Origin: Terriglobia bacterium
Lineage (GTDB): Bacteria > Acidobacteriota > Terriglobia > Bryobacterales > Bryobacteraceae
Assembly (NCBI GenBank): GCA_020073615.1
Contig: JAIQEX010000026.1
Location: 1 to 57,880 of the forward strand
DNA: 57,880 bases
Direction: 5' to 3'
Made by a program: the position numbers and the translations under genes. Shown here one piece after another: positions 1 to 9,535 of this stretch (positions within the stretch are counted from its first letter, which is position 1; every line of letters starts with the position of its first letter). Under the pieces are notes generated by a model. It searched no databases and was not told where the DNA came from. It saw only the letters and a list, made by a program, of their open reading frames with translations.

Positions 1-192
1 CTCGAACCCGAGGGAATCGGAAACGCGTGAATCGGCGCAGAGCGCGCACTCGCGGTTGCACCTGACAGGTACCGACGCCGGCGTGGCCGAGAGCGCGGGA
101 AATCCTAAGTTCTCGGCGTCTCGGCGTCTCTCCGGAAACTTCCCGGAAGCTGTTGATTCTTCGGGGGCGTTTTTTTCGAGTGTTGGCATTTG
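1..192. other. window edge beside the IS110 gene
   Basis: Part of this should be the 3' noncoding end of the IS110 element. A duplicated TCTCGGCGTC lies at about 112-128. No gene can be supported; frames here are short. Confidence 0.4.
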
Positions 193-1641
193 TCAGGATG
201 CGGGCAGCAATTTCATGCCGAGTTCGGCGGCTTTGCGTTTGAGGTTGACCATCTCCCTCAAGGTGCGTTTGTTTTCGAAGTACGCGGCACCGCGGTCGAT
301 GTAATCCTGGCCTCTGGTCAGCAGGCGATAGATCAGGCAGGCCAGGTAACGAGCCATCGCCTTGACGGCTTTCTTGCCATCCATCCGTCCCCGGAATCGC
401 CGGTAGCGAGCGCCCAAATAGGAATCGCTGTGCCAGAGGGATTCCGCCCCCATGCGCAACGCATTGGCTACACGGTTTTTGCTCTCGCGCGACTTCTGTT
501 TGATCACCTTGCCTCCGGTGATGTCCCGGCGCGGCGCCAACTCCAGCCAGGAGCAGAACGCCGCTTCGCTGGGGAAAGCGCTCAAGTCCGATCCTAACTC
601 CGAGAGAATCACTTGGGCGGTCATGATATCGATCCCGTCGATGCGCGTCAGATTTACTCCCAGGATGCGGTGCAACTCCGCCTCCAGATTAAAGCCGGGC
701 TGGTTCTTCCGCCGCGGCTTGGATTGGCACCGCTTCTTTTTCGCTTCCCCTCCCGGCGCCGGCGCGCCTTCGCCTTTGGCGGCCCTCACGCATTCCGGCA
801 ACACCGCCAGATACTTCTCCAACTGTTTGTCGCACGCCGCGATTTGCTGCTGGCAAAAGTCATAGCCTTCCACTACCTGCCCCAGTTCGAACAACACATC
901 CTCCCGCCAGTGCCCCTCCAGACTGCGCGCCACCTCCTCCTCGCTGGCTTGAATCCGCCGGTCCCGCAACTTCGCCAACTCCCAGGGGTCCCGCCGCCCT
1001 TGCAGAATGGCGCGGATGATCGCTAATCCCGTCACGCCACTGATGTCGCTGATGGCGTTGGACAACTGAACATTCATGGTCGTGAGCGCTTTTTGCATCT
1101 GCTGGATACTGCGCCCCGCATCCCTCACCAGCCGGTCCCGCTGTCGCCACACCGTGCGTACGGCACGGATCTGTTCCGGCGGCCGGAAGGAATTCCGCAA
1201 CAACCCATAGGTGTGCAACTTCTTCAGCCACTGGCACTCCTGCACATCGCTCTTGCGGCCCGGCAGATTCTTGGTCCCCCGCGCATTCACCAGATAGACC
1301 TCGATCCCTTCCTGTTCCAGCACCTCCTGCACGGCGATCCAGTACACTCCTGTGGACTGCATCGCCACCGTGCGGATGCCGCAAGATTTCAACCACTCCG
1401 CCATGCGTTTCAACTCCGCCGTCCACGATCCGAACTCCTGCACCGGCTGCGCATCCCGCCCCTCTGGTACCGCGACAAAATGACTCTTATTTCCTACATC
1501 AATGCCCGCTGCATCCGGGTGCACGATCTGCAGTCCCGGATCGGCGGCATGGAGCCGCTGCTGCAATTGCTTGCGCTGCTGGCGGCTCAACCAGCCGCCG
1601 TTCCGCAACCGTTCATAGGTAGACATCTTCCGTTTCGCCAT
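193..1641 (-). CDS. IS110-family transposase
   Basis: Transposase of the IS110 family, 482 aa and apparently full length: RuvC-like DEDD N-terminal half and Transposase_20-type C-terminal half. The frame stays open back to 1794, but ATG 1641 (MAKRKMSTYERL) gives a family-like N-terminus. Visible blocks are GIDVG with Asp48, VAMQSTGVYW around residue 95, GRKSDVQEC (Asp132, Glu135), and C-terminal IDGIDIMTAQVILSELG and SWLELAPRRD. Where many members have a Glu in the M-E-S-T-G block this one has Gln95, and Glu135 stands where the second Asp of D-x-x-D is usual. From memory a large subfamily shares this pattern, so I do not call it inactive. No terminal inverted repeat or target duplication could be recognised. 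Confidence 0.93.
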   Translation of the reverse strand: MAKRKMSTYERLRNGGWLSRQQRKQLQQRLHAADPGLQIVHPDAAGIDVGNKSHFVAVPEGRDAQPVQEFGSWTAELKRMAEWLKSCGIRTVAMQSTGVYWIAVQEVLEQEGIEVYLVNARGTKNLPGRKSDVQECQWLKKLHTYGLLRNSFRPPEQIRAVRTVWRQRDRLVRDAGRSIQQMQKALTTMNVQLSNAISDISGVTGLAIIRAILQGRRDPWELAKLRDRRIQASEEEVARSLEGHWREDVLFELGQVVEGYDFCQQQIAACDKQLEKYLAVLPECVRAAKGEGAPAPGGEAKKKRCQSKPRRKNQPGFNLEAELHRILGVNLTRIDGIDIMTAQVILSELGSDLSAFPSEAAFCSWLELAPRRDITGGKVIKQKSRESKNRVANALRMGAESLWHSDSYLGARYRRFRGRMDGKKAVKAMARYLACLIYRLLTRGQDYIDRGAAYFENKRTLREMVNLKRKAAELGMKLLPAS

Positions 1642-1860
1642 GCCATACTCTTCTTGCTTCTGAATTTGCCAGGCTCGGCTCAGTTGGCGTCTCTTACACA
1701 CACTCTCCGACGGGGTCGAGCCTGGTCTTTTCAGACCCCGCTCGCCACCAAACAATAAATCGCTGCAACTGAAGTCAGGCTCGGCGACGGGCACAAAAAC
1801 GGCACCAAGACGCTAATCGACCATAGCTTGCCGCCTGGCATCTCCCCACTGTGCCATATC
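1642..1860 (-). other. noncoding DNA upstream of the IS110 transposase (possible bridge-RNA region)
   Basis: About 200 bp between the transposase start and the unrelated DNA beyond it. In characterised IS110-group elements the noncoding end upstream of the transposase encodes a structured bridge RNA that pairs with target and donor DNA. No element boundary or RNA fold could be established by eye, so this is a location to examine rather than an RNA call. Confidence 0.3.
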
Positions 1861-1995
1861 CAGTTTCCTCGCTCAATGAATGACGACGTCAGTCGGCACG
1901 AGGGCTCGGCGGTGATATCTCATCGACGAATCACGGTCGCGCGTAATTGGCAACCCTCTTATTAGTACGAATCGCGGAGACGATAGGATGTGGGT

Positions 1996-3054
1996 GTGGC
2001 GCTCATGGATGCCCGCTTGCTGGACGACCTCGTCGCTGCCGCGCAGGACCTCAATCCCGGGGACAACCTGTCGCCGCGCGTGCTCCGGGCTATTGCGCGG
2101 CATGCCGCGGCGCGTCCGGTGCTTCGCTCGGCGGAAACCGGCGCGGGCGGCAGTACCCTGCTCCTTTCCCAGATCAGCGGACACCATACCGCGTTCGCCA
2201 TAGAGGGGGACAACCGGATCGTCACCCGCGTCAAGGCGTCGGTTTTTTTTCGCGAGGGGACCACCGGGATCGTCGAAGGTCCCACGCAGGCGACCCTCCC
2301 CGGCTACCGCTTCGATGGGCCGCTCGACGCCGTCCTCATCGACGGACCGCACGCCTTCCCGTTTCCGCAGCTCGAGTACTACTATTTATATCCGCACATC
2401 GCTGAAAACGGGCTGCTGGTTCTGGACGATATCCACATCCGCACCATCCACGAGCTGCACCGCTTCCTGCGCCGCGACGAGATGTTCGACGTGCTCGAGG
2501 TGGTCGGGCGGACGGCGTTCTATCGCCGCACGAGCGCCCCGGTGTTCGATCCGTTGGGCGACGGCTGGTGGCGGCAAGCCTACAATCGCAAGCGTCTCGC
2601 GCGCTACGTCTGGCGGGAGTCGCTGGCGCAAGCGCTCCCCCATCGGCTGCGCCGCTGGCTCAGGCGAAAGAGGCCGGGCTATCCCGCCTCGATTGACGAT
2701 CCCCAGGCGAACTCGGTCGTGGGCCCCAGCGCGGTCGTGAGCGGTAAGGCCGTGCTGCCCACGGGTTGCCGCCTCTGGCTGTTTGCCCGGAGAGCCGATG
2801 CCGCCGGTTGGTGGCCGCAAGGCGGGGCGCCGGTTGCCTTCACCGGCTGCCAGTGGCGGCATGACTGCAAATTTGGCGAGCCCATGGACACCGGCTTTGC
2901 TTTTGAAATCGCGGCCGTCGCGGTGGACGAACCGGGCCACGCCCGAGTGCTCCGCTGGCTCGCGGAAGCCGAGCGATCGGGAATATGGGGACCTATGGCA
3001 CTGCCCGCGCCCCCGGCCGCAATCGTCACCGTCAAGCGGGGACTGTGCGGATGA
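1996..3054 (+). CDS. class I SAM-dependent methyltransferase with extra C-terminal domain
   Basis: Predicted S-adenosylmethionine-dependent methyltransferase, substrate unknown. The N-terminal part has a glycine-rich SAM loop ([13 protein letters not shown], near residues 47-58), then [11 protein letters not shown] and [10 protein letters not shown], as in Methyltransf_24-like enzymes. After a basic stretch (about 190-225) comes a C-terminal domain of some 120 residues, rich in Trp and Gly, that I do not recognise. GTG 1996 was chosen because an AGG lies 8 bp upstream; GTG 1990 and ATG 2005 are alternatives. The stop overlaps the next start (ATGA), so the gene is probably co-translated with the membrane glycosyltransferase and may act on cell-surface glycans (inference). 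Confidence 0.75.
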   Translation: MALMDARLLDDLVAAAQDLNPGDNLSPRVLRAIARHAAARPVLRSAETGAGGSTLLLSQISGHHTAFAIEGDNRIVTRVKASVFFREGTTGIVEGPTQATLPGYRFDGPLDAVLIDGPHAFPFPQLEYYYLYPHIAENGLLVLDDIHIRTIHELHRFLRRDEMFDVLEVVGRTAFYRRTSAPVFDPLGDGWWRQAYNRKRLARYVWRESLAQALPHRLRRWLRRKRPGYPASIDDPQANSVVGPSAVVSGKAVLPTGCRLWLFARRADAAGWWPQGGAPVAFTGCQWRHDCKFGEPMDTGFAFEIAAVAVDEPGHARVLRWLAEAERSGIWGPMALPAPPAAIVTVKRGLCG

Positions 3055-4895
3055 TCGCGCGCGACCGCTTCCTCCGCGCGGTGACCGTCCTCGGCGTCTT
3101 GGTTTGGGCGATCACCGAGGCGCTCAGCCCCTTCGCCGCTCTCCGGCGCACCCCGCTCGCGATCGCGTGGGCCTTGGTGCTGGCCTTGGCCGGGACCTTG
3201 GCCGCGGTCCGTCCGCGCCGCGCCTGCCGCCCGGCTGCCCTGAAGCTCGAGCCGGTTGTCCTGCTGTGCTCGCTGGGGTGCGCCGCCATCGTCATCCTCA
3301 CGGGCATCACCGCCGCTTTCAGCCCTCCCAACAGCGCCGACGCCATGGCCTATCACATGCCCCGCGTGGTCTATTGGGCCGAGCAGGCGAGCGTCCGTTT
3401 TTTCCCGGCGCAGTACCTCAACCAGATCATGCTGCAACCCTTCGCCGAGTACGGCATGCTGCACCTCTATGTGCTGACGGGCGGCGACCGGCTGATCAAT
3501 TTCATACAGTGGTTCGCCTCGCTGGCGAGCATCGTCGGTGTCTCGCTCATCGCCGGGGCGTTCGGCGCGGGCGCGCGCGGGCAGGCCATCGCGGCGCTGT
3601 TCTGTGCGAGCATTCCCTCGGGCATTCTGGCAAGTTCGGGGGCCAAGAACGATTACGTGCTGGCCCTGTGGCTGGTGGCCGCGGTCTACTTCGCGCTGCG
3701 CTTTACCGCCAGCAGCGCCTTCGCCGACGCCGTGCTGCTCGGCACGGCGCTGGGGCTGGCCCTGCTCACCAAGGCCACCGCGTACCTGTTCGCCCCCTGG
3801 GTTCTGGCCGCCGTCTTCGCCGCGCGGACCTCCCGCAAGACCGCACCCCGCCTGGCACGCGGCGCGCTCATCGCCGCGTGCTGCGCAGTGACGCTGAACG
3901 CGCCGCAATACATCCGCAACGCCCGGTTGAGCGGTTCCATCATGGGCTACGATTCCGCGCAGGGGGATGGATTCTTCCGCTGGCGCAACGAAACGTTCGG
4001 CTGGAAGCAGACGGTATCGAATCTCCTGCGTAATACCTCGGAGCAACTCGGCCTGCGCAGCCAGCGTTGGAACGACGGCGTGTACCGGGCGGTCGTGAGC
4101 GCACATCGCCGGCTCGGCATCGACATCGCCGATACCGCCACCACTTGGCGCTGGAGCGCTTATGGCCCGCCGCGCAGCTCGAATCACGAAGCCGACGCGC
4201 CCAATCCGTGGCATCTGGCGGTTCTGCTGCTGGTATCGGGCCTCCTCCTGTGGCGGGCGGCGCGCGGGCGGGATCGGGAGCGCGCGTGGTACGCGGCCGC
4301 ACTGGCATTCGCCTTCGTAGCGTTCTGCGCCTATTTGAAATGGCAGCCGTTCTTCGCGCGCCTGCTGCTTCCGCTGTTCGTGCTTGGCGCGCCACTCACA
4401 AGCGTTCTGGGCGAAGCCGGGAGCGGGCGGCGGTGGATGCGCCTCGCGCTCTCCCTCGGTGTCTGCGTTTTTCTGCTGAGCAATGCCCGGCTGCCGGCGG
4501 TTTACAACTGGGTGCGCCCGCTTAAGGGACCGCGCAGCGTCCTCCACACGCCGCGCGAGGAGCAGTACTTCGCCGACATGTCGCAGTGGGACAACGCGCC
4601 GGCTTACCGGAAAACGGTGGATCTCCTGGCGGGCTCCGCCTGTGCGACGGTAGGCATCGACACCGCCCGTTCCCACCTCGAATATCCCCTGCAAGCGCTC
4701 CTGCGCGCGCGGCGGCCGGAAGTGCGGTTCGTGCATACCGGCGTTCCCAATCGCTCGGCGCGGTATCGGCCGCCCGTGGAAACGCCTCCCTGCGCCGTGG
4801 TCTGCCTGGATTGCGCCGGCGACGCCGCGCGGCTGCGGCTCTATAGCGGCTTTCCGGCGGCTGCGGCCGTCGATCGCTTCGTCCTCTTTCGCTGA
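3051..4895 (+). CDS. multi-spanning membrane glycosyltransferase-like protein
   Basis: A 614-aa integral membrane protein with about ten hydrophobic segments. It resembles GT-C glycosyltransferases (PMT/ArnT-like), which move sugars from lipid-linked donors on the outer face of the membrane. An early loop contains [16 protein letters not shown], an acidic/His loop of the kind that carries the catalytic aspartate in GT-C enzymes, followed by a long helical core (about residues 150-300) and a soluble C-terminal part. ATG 3051 overlaps the preceding methyltransferase stop. Donor and acceptor cannot be deduced. Confidence 0.7.
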   Translation: MIARDRFLRAVTVLGVLVWAITEALSPFAALRRTPLAIAWALVLALAGTLAAVRPRRACRPAALKLEPVVLLCSLGCAAIVILTGITAAFSPPNSADAMAYHMPRVVYWAEQASVRFFPAQYLNQIMLQPFAEYGMLHLYVLTGGDRLINFIQWFASLASIVGVSLIAGAFGAGARGQAIAALFCASIPSGILASSGAKNDYVLALWLVAAVYFALRFTASSAFADAVLLGTALGLALLTKATAYLFAPWVLAAVFAARTSRKTAPRLARGALIAACCAVTLNAPQYIRNARLSGSIMGYDSAQGDGFFRWRNETFGWKQTVSNLLRNTSEQLGLRSQRWNDGVYRAVVSAHRRLGIDIADTATTWRWSAYGPPRSSNHEADAPNPWHLAVLLLVSGLLLWRAARGRDRERAWYAAALAFAFVAFCAYLKWQPFFARLLLPLFVLGAPLTSVLGEAGSGRRWMRLALSLGVCVFLLSNARLPAVYNWVRPLKGPRSVLHTPREEQYFADMSQWDNAPAYRKTVDLLAGSACATVGIDTARSHLEYPLQALLRARRPEVRFVHTGVPNRSARYRPPVETPPCAVVCLDCAGDAARLRLYSGFPAAAAVDRFVLFR

Positions 4896-4911
4896 TAACG
4901 GCGCCACTCCC

Positions 4912-5859
4912 TTACGCCCTTTGGCTTCCGCGAGCCAGCCCGATCGCGCCATAGGCCGCGCTCATCTGCTTGCGCACGAACTGCAAATCGCGCCGGATGG
5001 CCGCCAGTTCGTCTTTGGGCTGATAGTCCACCTGGAGCGAAATCGGCCCGCTGAACCGGGCGCGCGCCAGCGCGGCGAAAAGCGGCGCCCATTCCACAAC
5101 GCCTTCGCCTAGCGGGCAGGGCGTGGTCTTGCGCGCACCCTCGGCCGCGCCATCGGCGCTCGCGGCCCATTGGAAATCCCGCAGCGAGACCATCTTCAAA
5201 CGCGGCAGCGCGAGCGAGAGCGCCACGTTCATCGCGCCCGGCGCGCCCTGGCTGGCGAAGCCGGCGTCGAAATCGAAGCCCACCCATCGCGGGTCCAGCG
5301 GGCGGATGAGGCGGTTGATATCGGAGACCGACGCGCCCTCCGGTTCGCCCGCGAAATTGTGGATCCCCATGGCCATGCCCGTGGCCCTGCCCAGCGACGC
5401 CAGGCCGGCGATTTCCCGCTGCACCTGTGCCAGCCGGTGTTCCACCTCGGGCGAGCCGGACAGCTTCCAGTGTCCCGGCCGGAAGAACGGCACGCCGATC
5501 AGGCCCGACAGCCCCAATACCTCCTGGGCCAGCGCGTCCAGGCCGGTGAGCGCGGTGGTGATCATGGGGACGTCCAGGCCCGCCCCGGTCAGGGCTTCGA
5601 GCGCCGGCATCAGATAGAGCCCGGCCTTCTCCGGAGGCACGTGCCCGCCGGGCTGGACCGAAAGATCGCAGCCGTCGAATCCCAAGCCGCGGAGCACCAT
5701 GGGGAGATCCACATGGTCCACCTTGGAGAGCACCTGCGAATAGAGGCACACGGACGGACCGCCCCGGGGCTTCACCGCGCCGCCCGCCCGCGCTTGCGCC
5801 CGAGCGCGCGCCGCGCCGGCCGCCATTGCCGCCAGAAGCCGCCGTCGGGTGAGTGCCAT
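4912..5859 (-). CDS. sugar phosphate isomerase/epimerase-like TIM-barrel protein, exported
   Basis: A 315-aa protein of the xylose isomerase-like TIM-barrel superfamily (AP_endonuc_2 type). It starts with a twin-arginine-like leader (MALTRRRLLAAMAAG, then an Ala-rich stretch), so it is probably exported. Barrel-strand motifs include GFDGCDLSV, GMAMGIHNF, WVGFDFDAGF and PISLQVDY, with His, Asp and Glu residues suited to metal binding. ATG 5859 was preferred over 5868 because it places the RR motif next to the start. It diverges from the glycerophosphodiesterase gene. The substrate is unknown; many such secreted acidobacterial proteins act in sugar catabolism. Confidence 0.75.
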   Translation of the reverse strand: MALTRRRLLAAMAAGAARARAQARAGGAVKPRGGPSVCLYSQVLSKVDHVDLPMVLRGLGFDGCDLSVQPGGHVPPEKAGLYLMPALEALTGAGLDVPMITTALTGLDALAQEVLGLSGLIGVPFFRPGHWKLSGSPEVEHRLAQVQREIAGLASLGRATGMAMGIHNFAGEPEGASVSDINRLIRPLDPRWVGFDFDAGFASQGAPGAMNVALSLALPRLKMVSLRDFQWAASADGAAEGARKTTPCPLGEGVVEWAPLFAALARARFSGPISLQVDYQPKDELAAIRRDLQFVRKQMSAAYGAIGLARGSQRA

Positions 5860-5890
5860 GAGCTGCAAGACCCACTGCTATTGTAGTCGA

Positions 5891-6619
5891 GTGGGAAGCG
5901 ACCGTCCCCTCCAGGTGCACGGCCATCGCGGCGCCCGCGCGGTGCGGCCCGAAAATACGCTCGCCGCCTTCCAATACGCCATCGCCGTCGGCGCCGACGC
6001 CATCGAAATGGATGTCGCCGTCACGCGCGACGGCGTGCCCGTGATCGCGCACGATGCGCACCTGGAGTCCTTGGATTCGCGGCCCGCCATCCGCGAGCTG
6101 TCGCTGGCGGACGTGCGCCGCATGGCGCCGGACATCCCCACGCTCGACGAAGCGCTCGAGCTAGCCGCGCGCGGCGCGTTCCTTTTCAATATCGAGATCA
6201 AAAGCTTCCCCGGCAGAGCGGACCTGGCGCCCGCTCCAGAGCGGTTCACCGAACTCGTGCTGGAGCGCATCCGGCGCCACGGCGTGGCGCGCCGCGCGCT
6301 GGTGCAGTCGTTCGATTTCCGCGTCCTCCACGCGTTCGCCGGCCTGGCGCCCGAAATTCCGCGCGCCGCGATATTCGACCGCCCGGACGGCGATTTCGCC
6401 GCCATCGCCCGCCGCGCGCAGGCCGGTGCGGTGGCGCCGGAATTCCACCTGGCAACGCCCGCCAACGTAACGTGCGCACACCAGGCCGGCCTCGCGGTGT
6501 TCGCCTGGACCGCCAACCGCCCGGAAGATTGGCGCCGCCTGATCGACGCCCGCGTCGACGCCATCGTCACCGACGACCCGGCGGCCTTGCTGGAGTATCT
6601 GGCGCACCTGGTTCGATGA
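5891..6619 (+). CDS. glycerophosphodiester phosphodiesterase
   Basis: Hydrolyses glycerophosphodiesters to glycerol-3-phosphate and an alcohol. GDPD-family signatures are clear: HGHRGARAVRPENTLAAF near the N-terminus, IEMDVAVTRDGVPVIAHD with the metal-binding Glu-x-Asp and catalytic His, NIEIKSF, and the C-terminal FAWTANRPEDW and DAIVTDDP blocks. The GTG at 5891 gives 242 aa, typical of UgpQ-size enzymes, and avoids overlap with the divergent upstream gene; an in-frame ATG exists at 5849. No signal peptide is seen, so it is probably cytoplasmic. Confidence 0.88.
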   Translation: MGSDRPLQVHGHRGARAVRPENTLAAFQYAIAVGADAIEMDVAVTRDGVPVIAHDAHLESLDSRPAIRELSLADVRRMAPDIPTLDEALELAARGAFLFNIEIKSFPGRADLAPAPERFTELVLERIRRHGVARRALVQSFDFRVLHAFAGLAPEIPRAAIFDRPDGDFAAIARRAQAGAVAPEFHLATPANVTCAHQAGLAVFAWTANRPEDWRRLIDARVDAIVTDDPAALLEYLAHLVR

Positions 6620-6690
6620 CGCCGGCCGGGCCACCCGGCGCTGAACAATCAGTTGCACGGCCAGCCCTGAGCCGGCGCGGCGGGCGTAAT

Positions 6691-7707
6691 CTACTCCAAC
6701 CCGGCGGCCTTGAGCATCGCGCGGAACTGAGACTCGGTGCGCATATCGATGGCTTGCGCGACGAGGTTGCCTTCCCGGTCAAAGACAAAAGTCGCGGGGA
6801 TGCCTTCGATGTCGAAGTCGGTGTTCACCTTGCGGTCGCAGTCGAGCAGAATCGGAAAGGTGTAGTTCCGCTTGGCGAGAAATTTCTGGACGGTCTCGCG
6901 TGCTTCGTCGGAAACGGCCAATACCACCAGGCCCTTGCCGCGGAACTCGCGATAGAGTTTTTCCAGATCGGGCATCTCTTTGCGGCAGGAAAAACACGAG
7001 GTGGCCCAGAAGTTCAGCAGCACCACCTGGGAGCGCAAAGCGGGAAGCGAATACTCCCTGCCATCCAATGCCGTCAGCGAGAAGCCCGCCTCCTGATGGA
7101 GGCGCTCGCGGAGCTCCAGCAGGGCGAGGGCGGTGTCCAGGGCGGAATCCGCCATGGGTGCGCGGAGGTGCTCGTAGCGGATGAGGCCGGCGAGTTCGAG
7201 GTACGTGCCGGCGTCCGGTGAAGCGCCGGGAATCGCATCGGCGAGCGTATCCGCGGCGGCGGTGAGCGCCTGTTGCCCCAGCTCGCCTTCGTTGGCCACG
7301 GCACATAAATCCCTCGCCAGCGCGAGCTTGCCTGGGCCGGCGGGCAACGCGCGAATTTCGGAGGCCACCTCGATGACCAGCCGCGCGCGATCGCGATCGG
7401 TGGGAAGGCGGCTGAGCTGGCTGAGCCGTAGAACGATGGCGAGACCGGCCTCGGAGGACGCAGGGTCCACGCGAGGTTCTGCCGGCACGGCGTTCGCCGC
7501 CGGTTCCGCCAGCTTCTTCGCGAGCTCGGGGTGCCGGGTCTGCAATGCCTTTGCGGCGAGAGCGCGGAATTGGCGGCCAAGCGGCGCGGGAACTCTTGCG
7601 GATAATCGATCGAAACGTGCGGCGGCCGGTTCGACGTCGCCCACGGCCGCGGCGGCGCACAGCGAGGCCGCCAGCCACAAAGACGCTTTCAGGACCGGAG
7701 AACGCAC
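6691..7707 (-). CDS. TlpA/ResA-like thiol-disulfide oxidoreductase with helical N-terminal region
   Basis: Exported thioredoxin-fold protein of 338 aa. A hydrophobic leader is followed by about 180 helical residues without an assigned domain, then a TlpA-like domain with NFWATSCFSCRKEMP (CxxC at residues 238-241) and the cis-Pro segment GIPATFVFD. Such proteins reduce disulfides in exported proteins or in cytochrome c maturation. GTG 7707 was chosen because AGGAGG lies just upstream and it makes the signal peptide N-terminal. The N-terminal region may be a docking module (inference). Confidence 0.83.
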   Translation of the reverse strand: MRSPVLKASLWLAASLCAAAAVGDVEPAAARFDRLSARVPAPLGRQFRALAAKALQTRHPELAKKLAEPAANAVPAEPRVDPASSEAGLAIVLRLSQLSRLPTDRDRARLVIEVASEIRALPAGPGKLALARDLCAVANEGELGQQALTAAADTLADAIPGASPDAGTYLELAGLIRYEHLRAPMADSALDTALALLELRERLHQEAGFSLTALDGREYSLPALRSQVVLLNFWATSCFSCRKEMPDLEKLYREFRGKGLVVLAVSDEARETVQKFLAKRNYTFPILLDCDRKVNTDFDIEGIPATFVFDREGNLVAQAIDMRTESQFRAMLKAAGLE

Positions 7708-7726
7708 CGCACCTCCTGCCCTTACT

Positions 7727-8347
7727 CTACACCTCAAGGCGGTGCGCCGAGCCGCGGGCCGCGCCCTGCGCCACCCCACTCACGAAGCGATTCCCCCGGA
7801 TCACAAACCGTAGCGGAAGGTCCGCGCATTGGCTGATGCCGATCCGCGGCGTCGCCTGGATCTCCACCTCCTGGCGCGCGGCGGGCTCGCGCACTACCAG
7901 GGGACCGCGGGTCACGTCGGCGCCGTTGTGGGCGCGCGTGATGGCCATCGCCAGGGTCAGTTTGCCCGGACCCGACGCCAGGTCTTCCGGTTTCCGGGCC
8001 GCGGCGCGCCGCCGCTCCATGATTCCGGTGCCGGCCGCCGGCTCAAGTGCGCGCAGCAGCACGCAACCGGGCTTGCCCGCGGGCTCGCACACGATGTTCA
8101 GGCATTCGTACATCCCGTAGATCAGATACACGTAGGCATGGCCGGCCTCGCCGAAGATGACGCGGGTGCGGTCCGTGATGCCGCGCGCGGAATGGGACGC
8201 CAGGTCGTCGCCGCCCAGGTACGCTTCCGTCTCCACGATGATCCCGGCGGTGGGCCCGTGCACCAGCAGTTTGCCCAGCAGGCCGCGCGCCACCTCCACC
8301 GTGGGACGCTCGTAGAAACTGCGCTTCAGGATGGGACCGAACCGCAT
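7727..8347 (-). CDS. DNA-3-methyladenine glycosylase (MPG/AAG type)
   Basis: Base-excision repair glycosylase removing alkylated purines such as 3-methyladenine. The 206-aa protein matches the MPG family from end to end: FYERPTVEVARGLLGK, the active-site region GIIVETEAYLGGDDLASHSARG with the catalytic Glu, AYVYLIYGMYECLNIVCE, and GPGKLTLAMAI near the C-terminus. The frame extends far upstream, but only the part from ATG 8347 has family similarity. It lies head to head with thpR, 34 bp away. Confidence 0.92.
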   Translation of the reverse strand: MRFGPILKRSFYERPTVEVARGLLGKLLVHGPTAGIIVETEAYLGGDDLASHSARGITDRTRVIFGEAGHAYVYLIYGMYECLNIVCEPAGKPGCVLLRALEPAAGTGIMERRRAAARKPEDLASGPGKLTLAMAITRAHNGADVTRGPLVVREPAARQEVEIQATPRIGISQCADLPLRFVIRGNRFVSGVAQGAARGSAHRLEV

Positions 8348-8381
8348 CGCGCGATGTCCCACTGTACAATGAAAAGCGCTC

Positions 8382-8933
8382 ATGCGACTGTTCGTTGGCG
8401 TGGACCTCCCGGCGGAAGTGGCCGGTAACCTGGAGCGGCTGCTCGACCGCCTGCGGCCCGCCGCGCGCATCCAGTGGACCTCCGCGCGAAACCTGCACGT
8501 CACCACGAAATTCATCGGCGAATGGCCTGAAGAGCGGATCGAGGAGCTGAAGACCGCGCTGGCTGCCATTCGCCCCCGGCCGCCCATCGCCATCGCCATT
8601 CGCAAGGTGGGCTTTTTCCCGAATCCGCACTCCCCGCGCGTGTTCTGGTGCGGCATCGAGGCGCCCGATCTGGCGGCGCTGGCGGCGGACACCGACGGCG
8701 CCACGGCCGCGCTGGGCATCGAACGCGAGACCCGCGACTTCTCCCCCCACCTGACGCTGGCGCGCATCAAGGAAAAACTCAACCTCGATCCGCTGCGCGA
8801 GGCCATCGCGGCGCTCCCTTCGCTCGATTTCGGCGCCTTCGAGGTGGAGCGCTTTTTCTTGTACCGGAGCCAGATGCGTCCGGGCGGCTCCGTGTACACG
8901 AAACTGGCCGAGTTTCCCCTGGCAAAGCGATGA
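8382..8933 (+). CDS. thpR: RNA 2',3'-cyclic phosphodiesterase
   Basis: Member of the 2H phosphoesterase superfamily (LigT/ThpR), hydrolysing 2',3'-cyclic phosphate RNA ends. The 183-aa protein has both His-x-Thr motifs, LHVTTKFIGE near residue 45 and SPHLTLARIKE near residue 125, and the MRLFVGVDLP N-terminus typical of the family. The stop overlaps the plsY start (ATGA), so the two genes are co-transcribed. Confidence 0.93.
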   Translation: MRLFVGVDLPAEVAGNLERLLDRLRPAARIQWTSARNLHVTTKFIGEWPEERIEELKTALAAIRPRPPIAIAIRKVGFFPNPHSPRVFWCGIEAPDLAALAADTDGATAALGIERETRDFSPHLTLARIKEKLNLDPLREAIAALPSLDFGAFEVERFFLYRSQMRPGGSVYTKLAEFPLAKR

Positions 8934-9535
8934 TTCCGCTCCTGGTGCTCGTGGCCGACTACCTGCTGGGGGCGATTCCGTTCGGCTACCTGCTGGTCCG
9001 ATGGAAAACCGGCGCCGACGTCCGTGCCGCCGGCAGCGGCAACATCGGCGCCACCAATGTCCTGCGCACCACGGGGCGGACGGCGGCAATAGTGACCCTG
9101 CTGCTCGATATCGCCAAGGGCTATCTGGCCGTCTGGATGGCCGGCCACTTCCTGGGCTTTGACCCGCTGTGGCGGAGCGCCGCCGCCCTGGCCGTGATGG
9201 CCGGTCATGCCTGGCCGGTGTTCCTCGGGTTCAAAGGCGGCAAGGCGGTGGCCAGTTTTGTGGGCGCGTTCCTTTGTTTAACCCCGGCAGCGCTGGCGGC
9301 GGAGACCGTCGTTTTCGTGGGAGTGGTGGCTGCCACCCGCCATATCTCGCTCGCGTCCATCGTCGGCGCTTTCACTTTCCCACTGGCGGTCTGGCTTCTT
9401 CTGCACCCGCCTCTCCCCGTGGTTCTGGCGTCTATCCTGGCTTGCGCGTTCATTATCTACAGGCATAGTAGTAATTTCCGGCGATTGCGCGCGGGGACCG
9501 AGAATGTCTTCACCTGGGGAGGCCGCAAGCCGTGA
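8930..9535 (+). CDS. plsY: acyl-phosphate:glycerol-3-phosphate acyltransferase
   Basis: Membrane acyltransferase that makes lysophosphatidate from acyl-phosphate and glycerol-3-phosphate. The 201-aa protein has five or so membrane segments and the three PlsY signatures: GSGNIGATNVLRT, the GHAWPVFLGFKGGKAV block, and RHSSNFRRLRAGTE near the C-terminus. It overlaps thpR upstream and gpsA downstream by four bases each. Coupling to gpsA makes biochemical sense, as GpsA supplies its substrate. Confidence 0.97.
   Translation: MIPLLVLVADYLLGAIPFGYLLVRWKTGADVRAAGSGNIGATNVLRTTGRTAAIVTLLLDIAKGYLAVWMAGHFLGFDPLWRSAAALAVMAGHAWPVFLGFKGGKAVASFVGAFLCLTPAALAAETVVFVGVVAATRHISLASIVGAFTFPLAVWLLLHPPLPVVLASILACAFIIYRHSSNFRRLRAGTENVFTWGGRKP

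Noticed and set aside
2679-4952. 757-codon minus-strand frame opposite the methyltransferase and glycosyltransferase genes
   Set aside because: Low-complexity Arg/Gly/Gln protein typical of high-GC antisense frames; the plus strand encodes recognisable proteins with overlapping start and stop.
8348-9208. Long N-terminal extension of the 3-methyladenine glycosylase frame
   Set aside because: The extension is antisense to thpR and plsY and has no similarity to the family; the enzyme starts at 8347.
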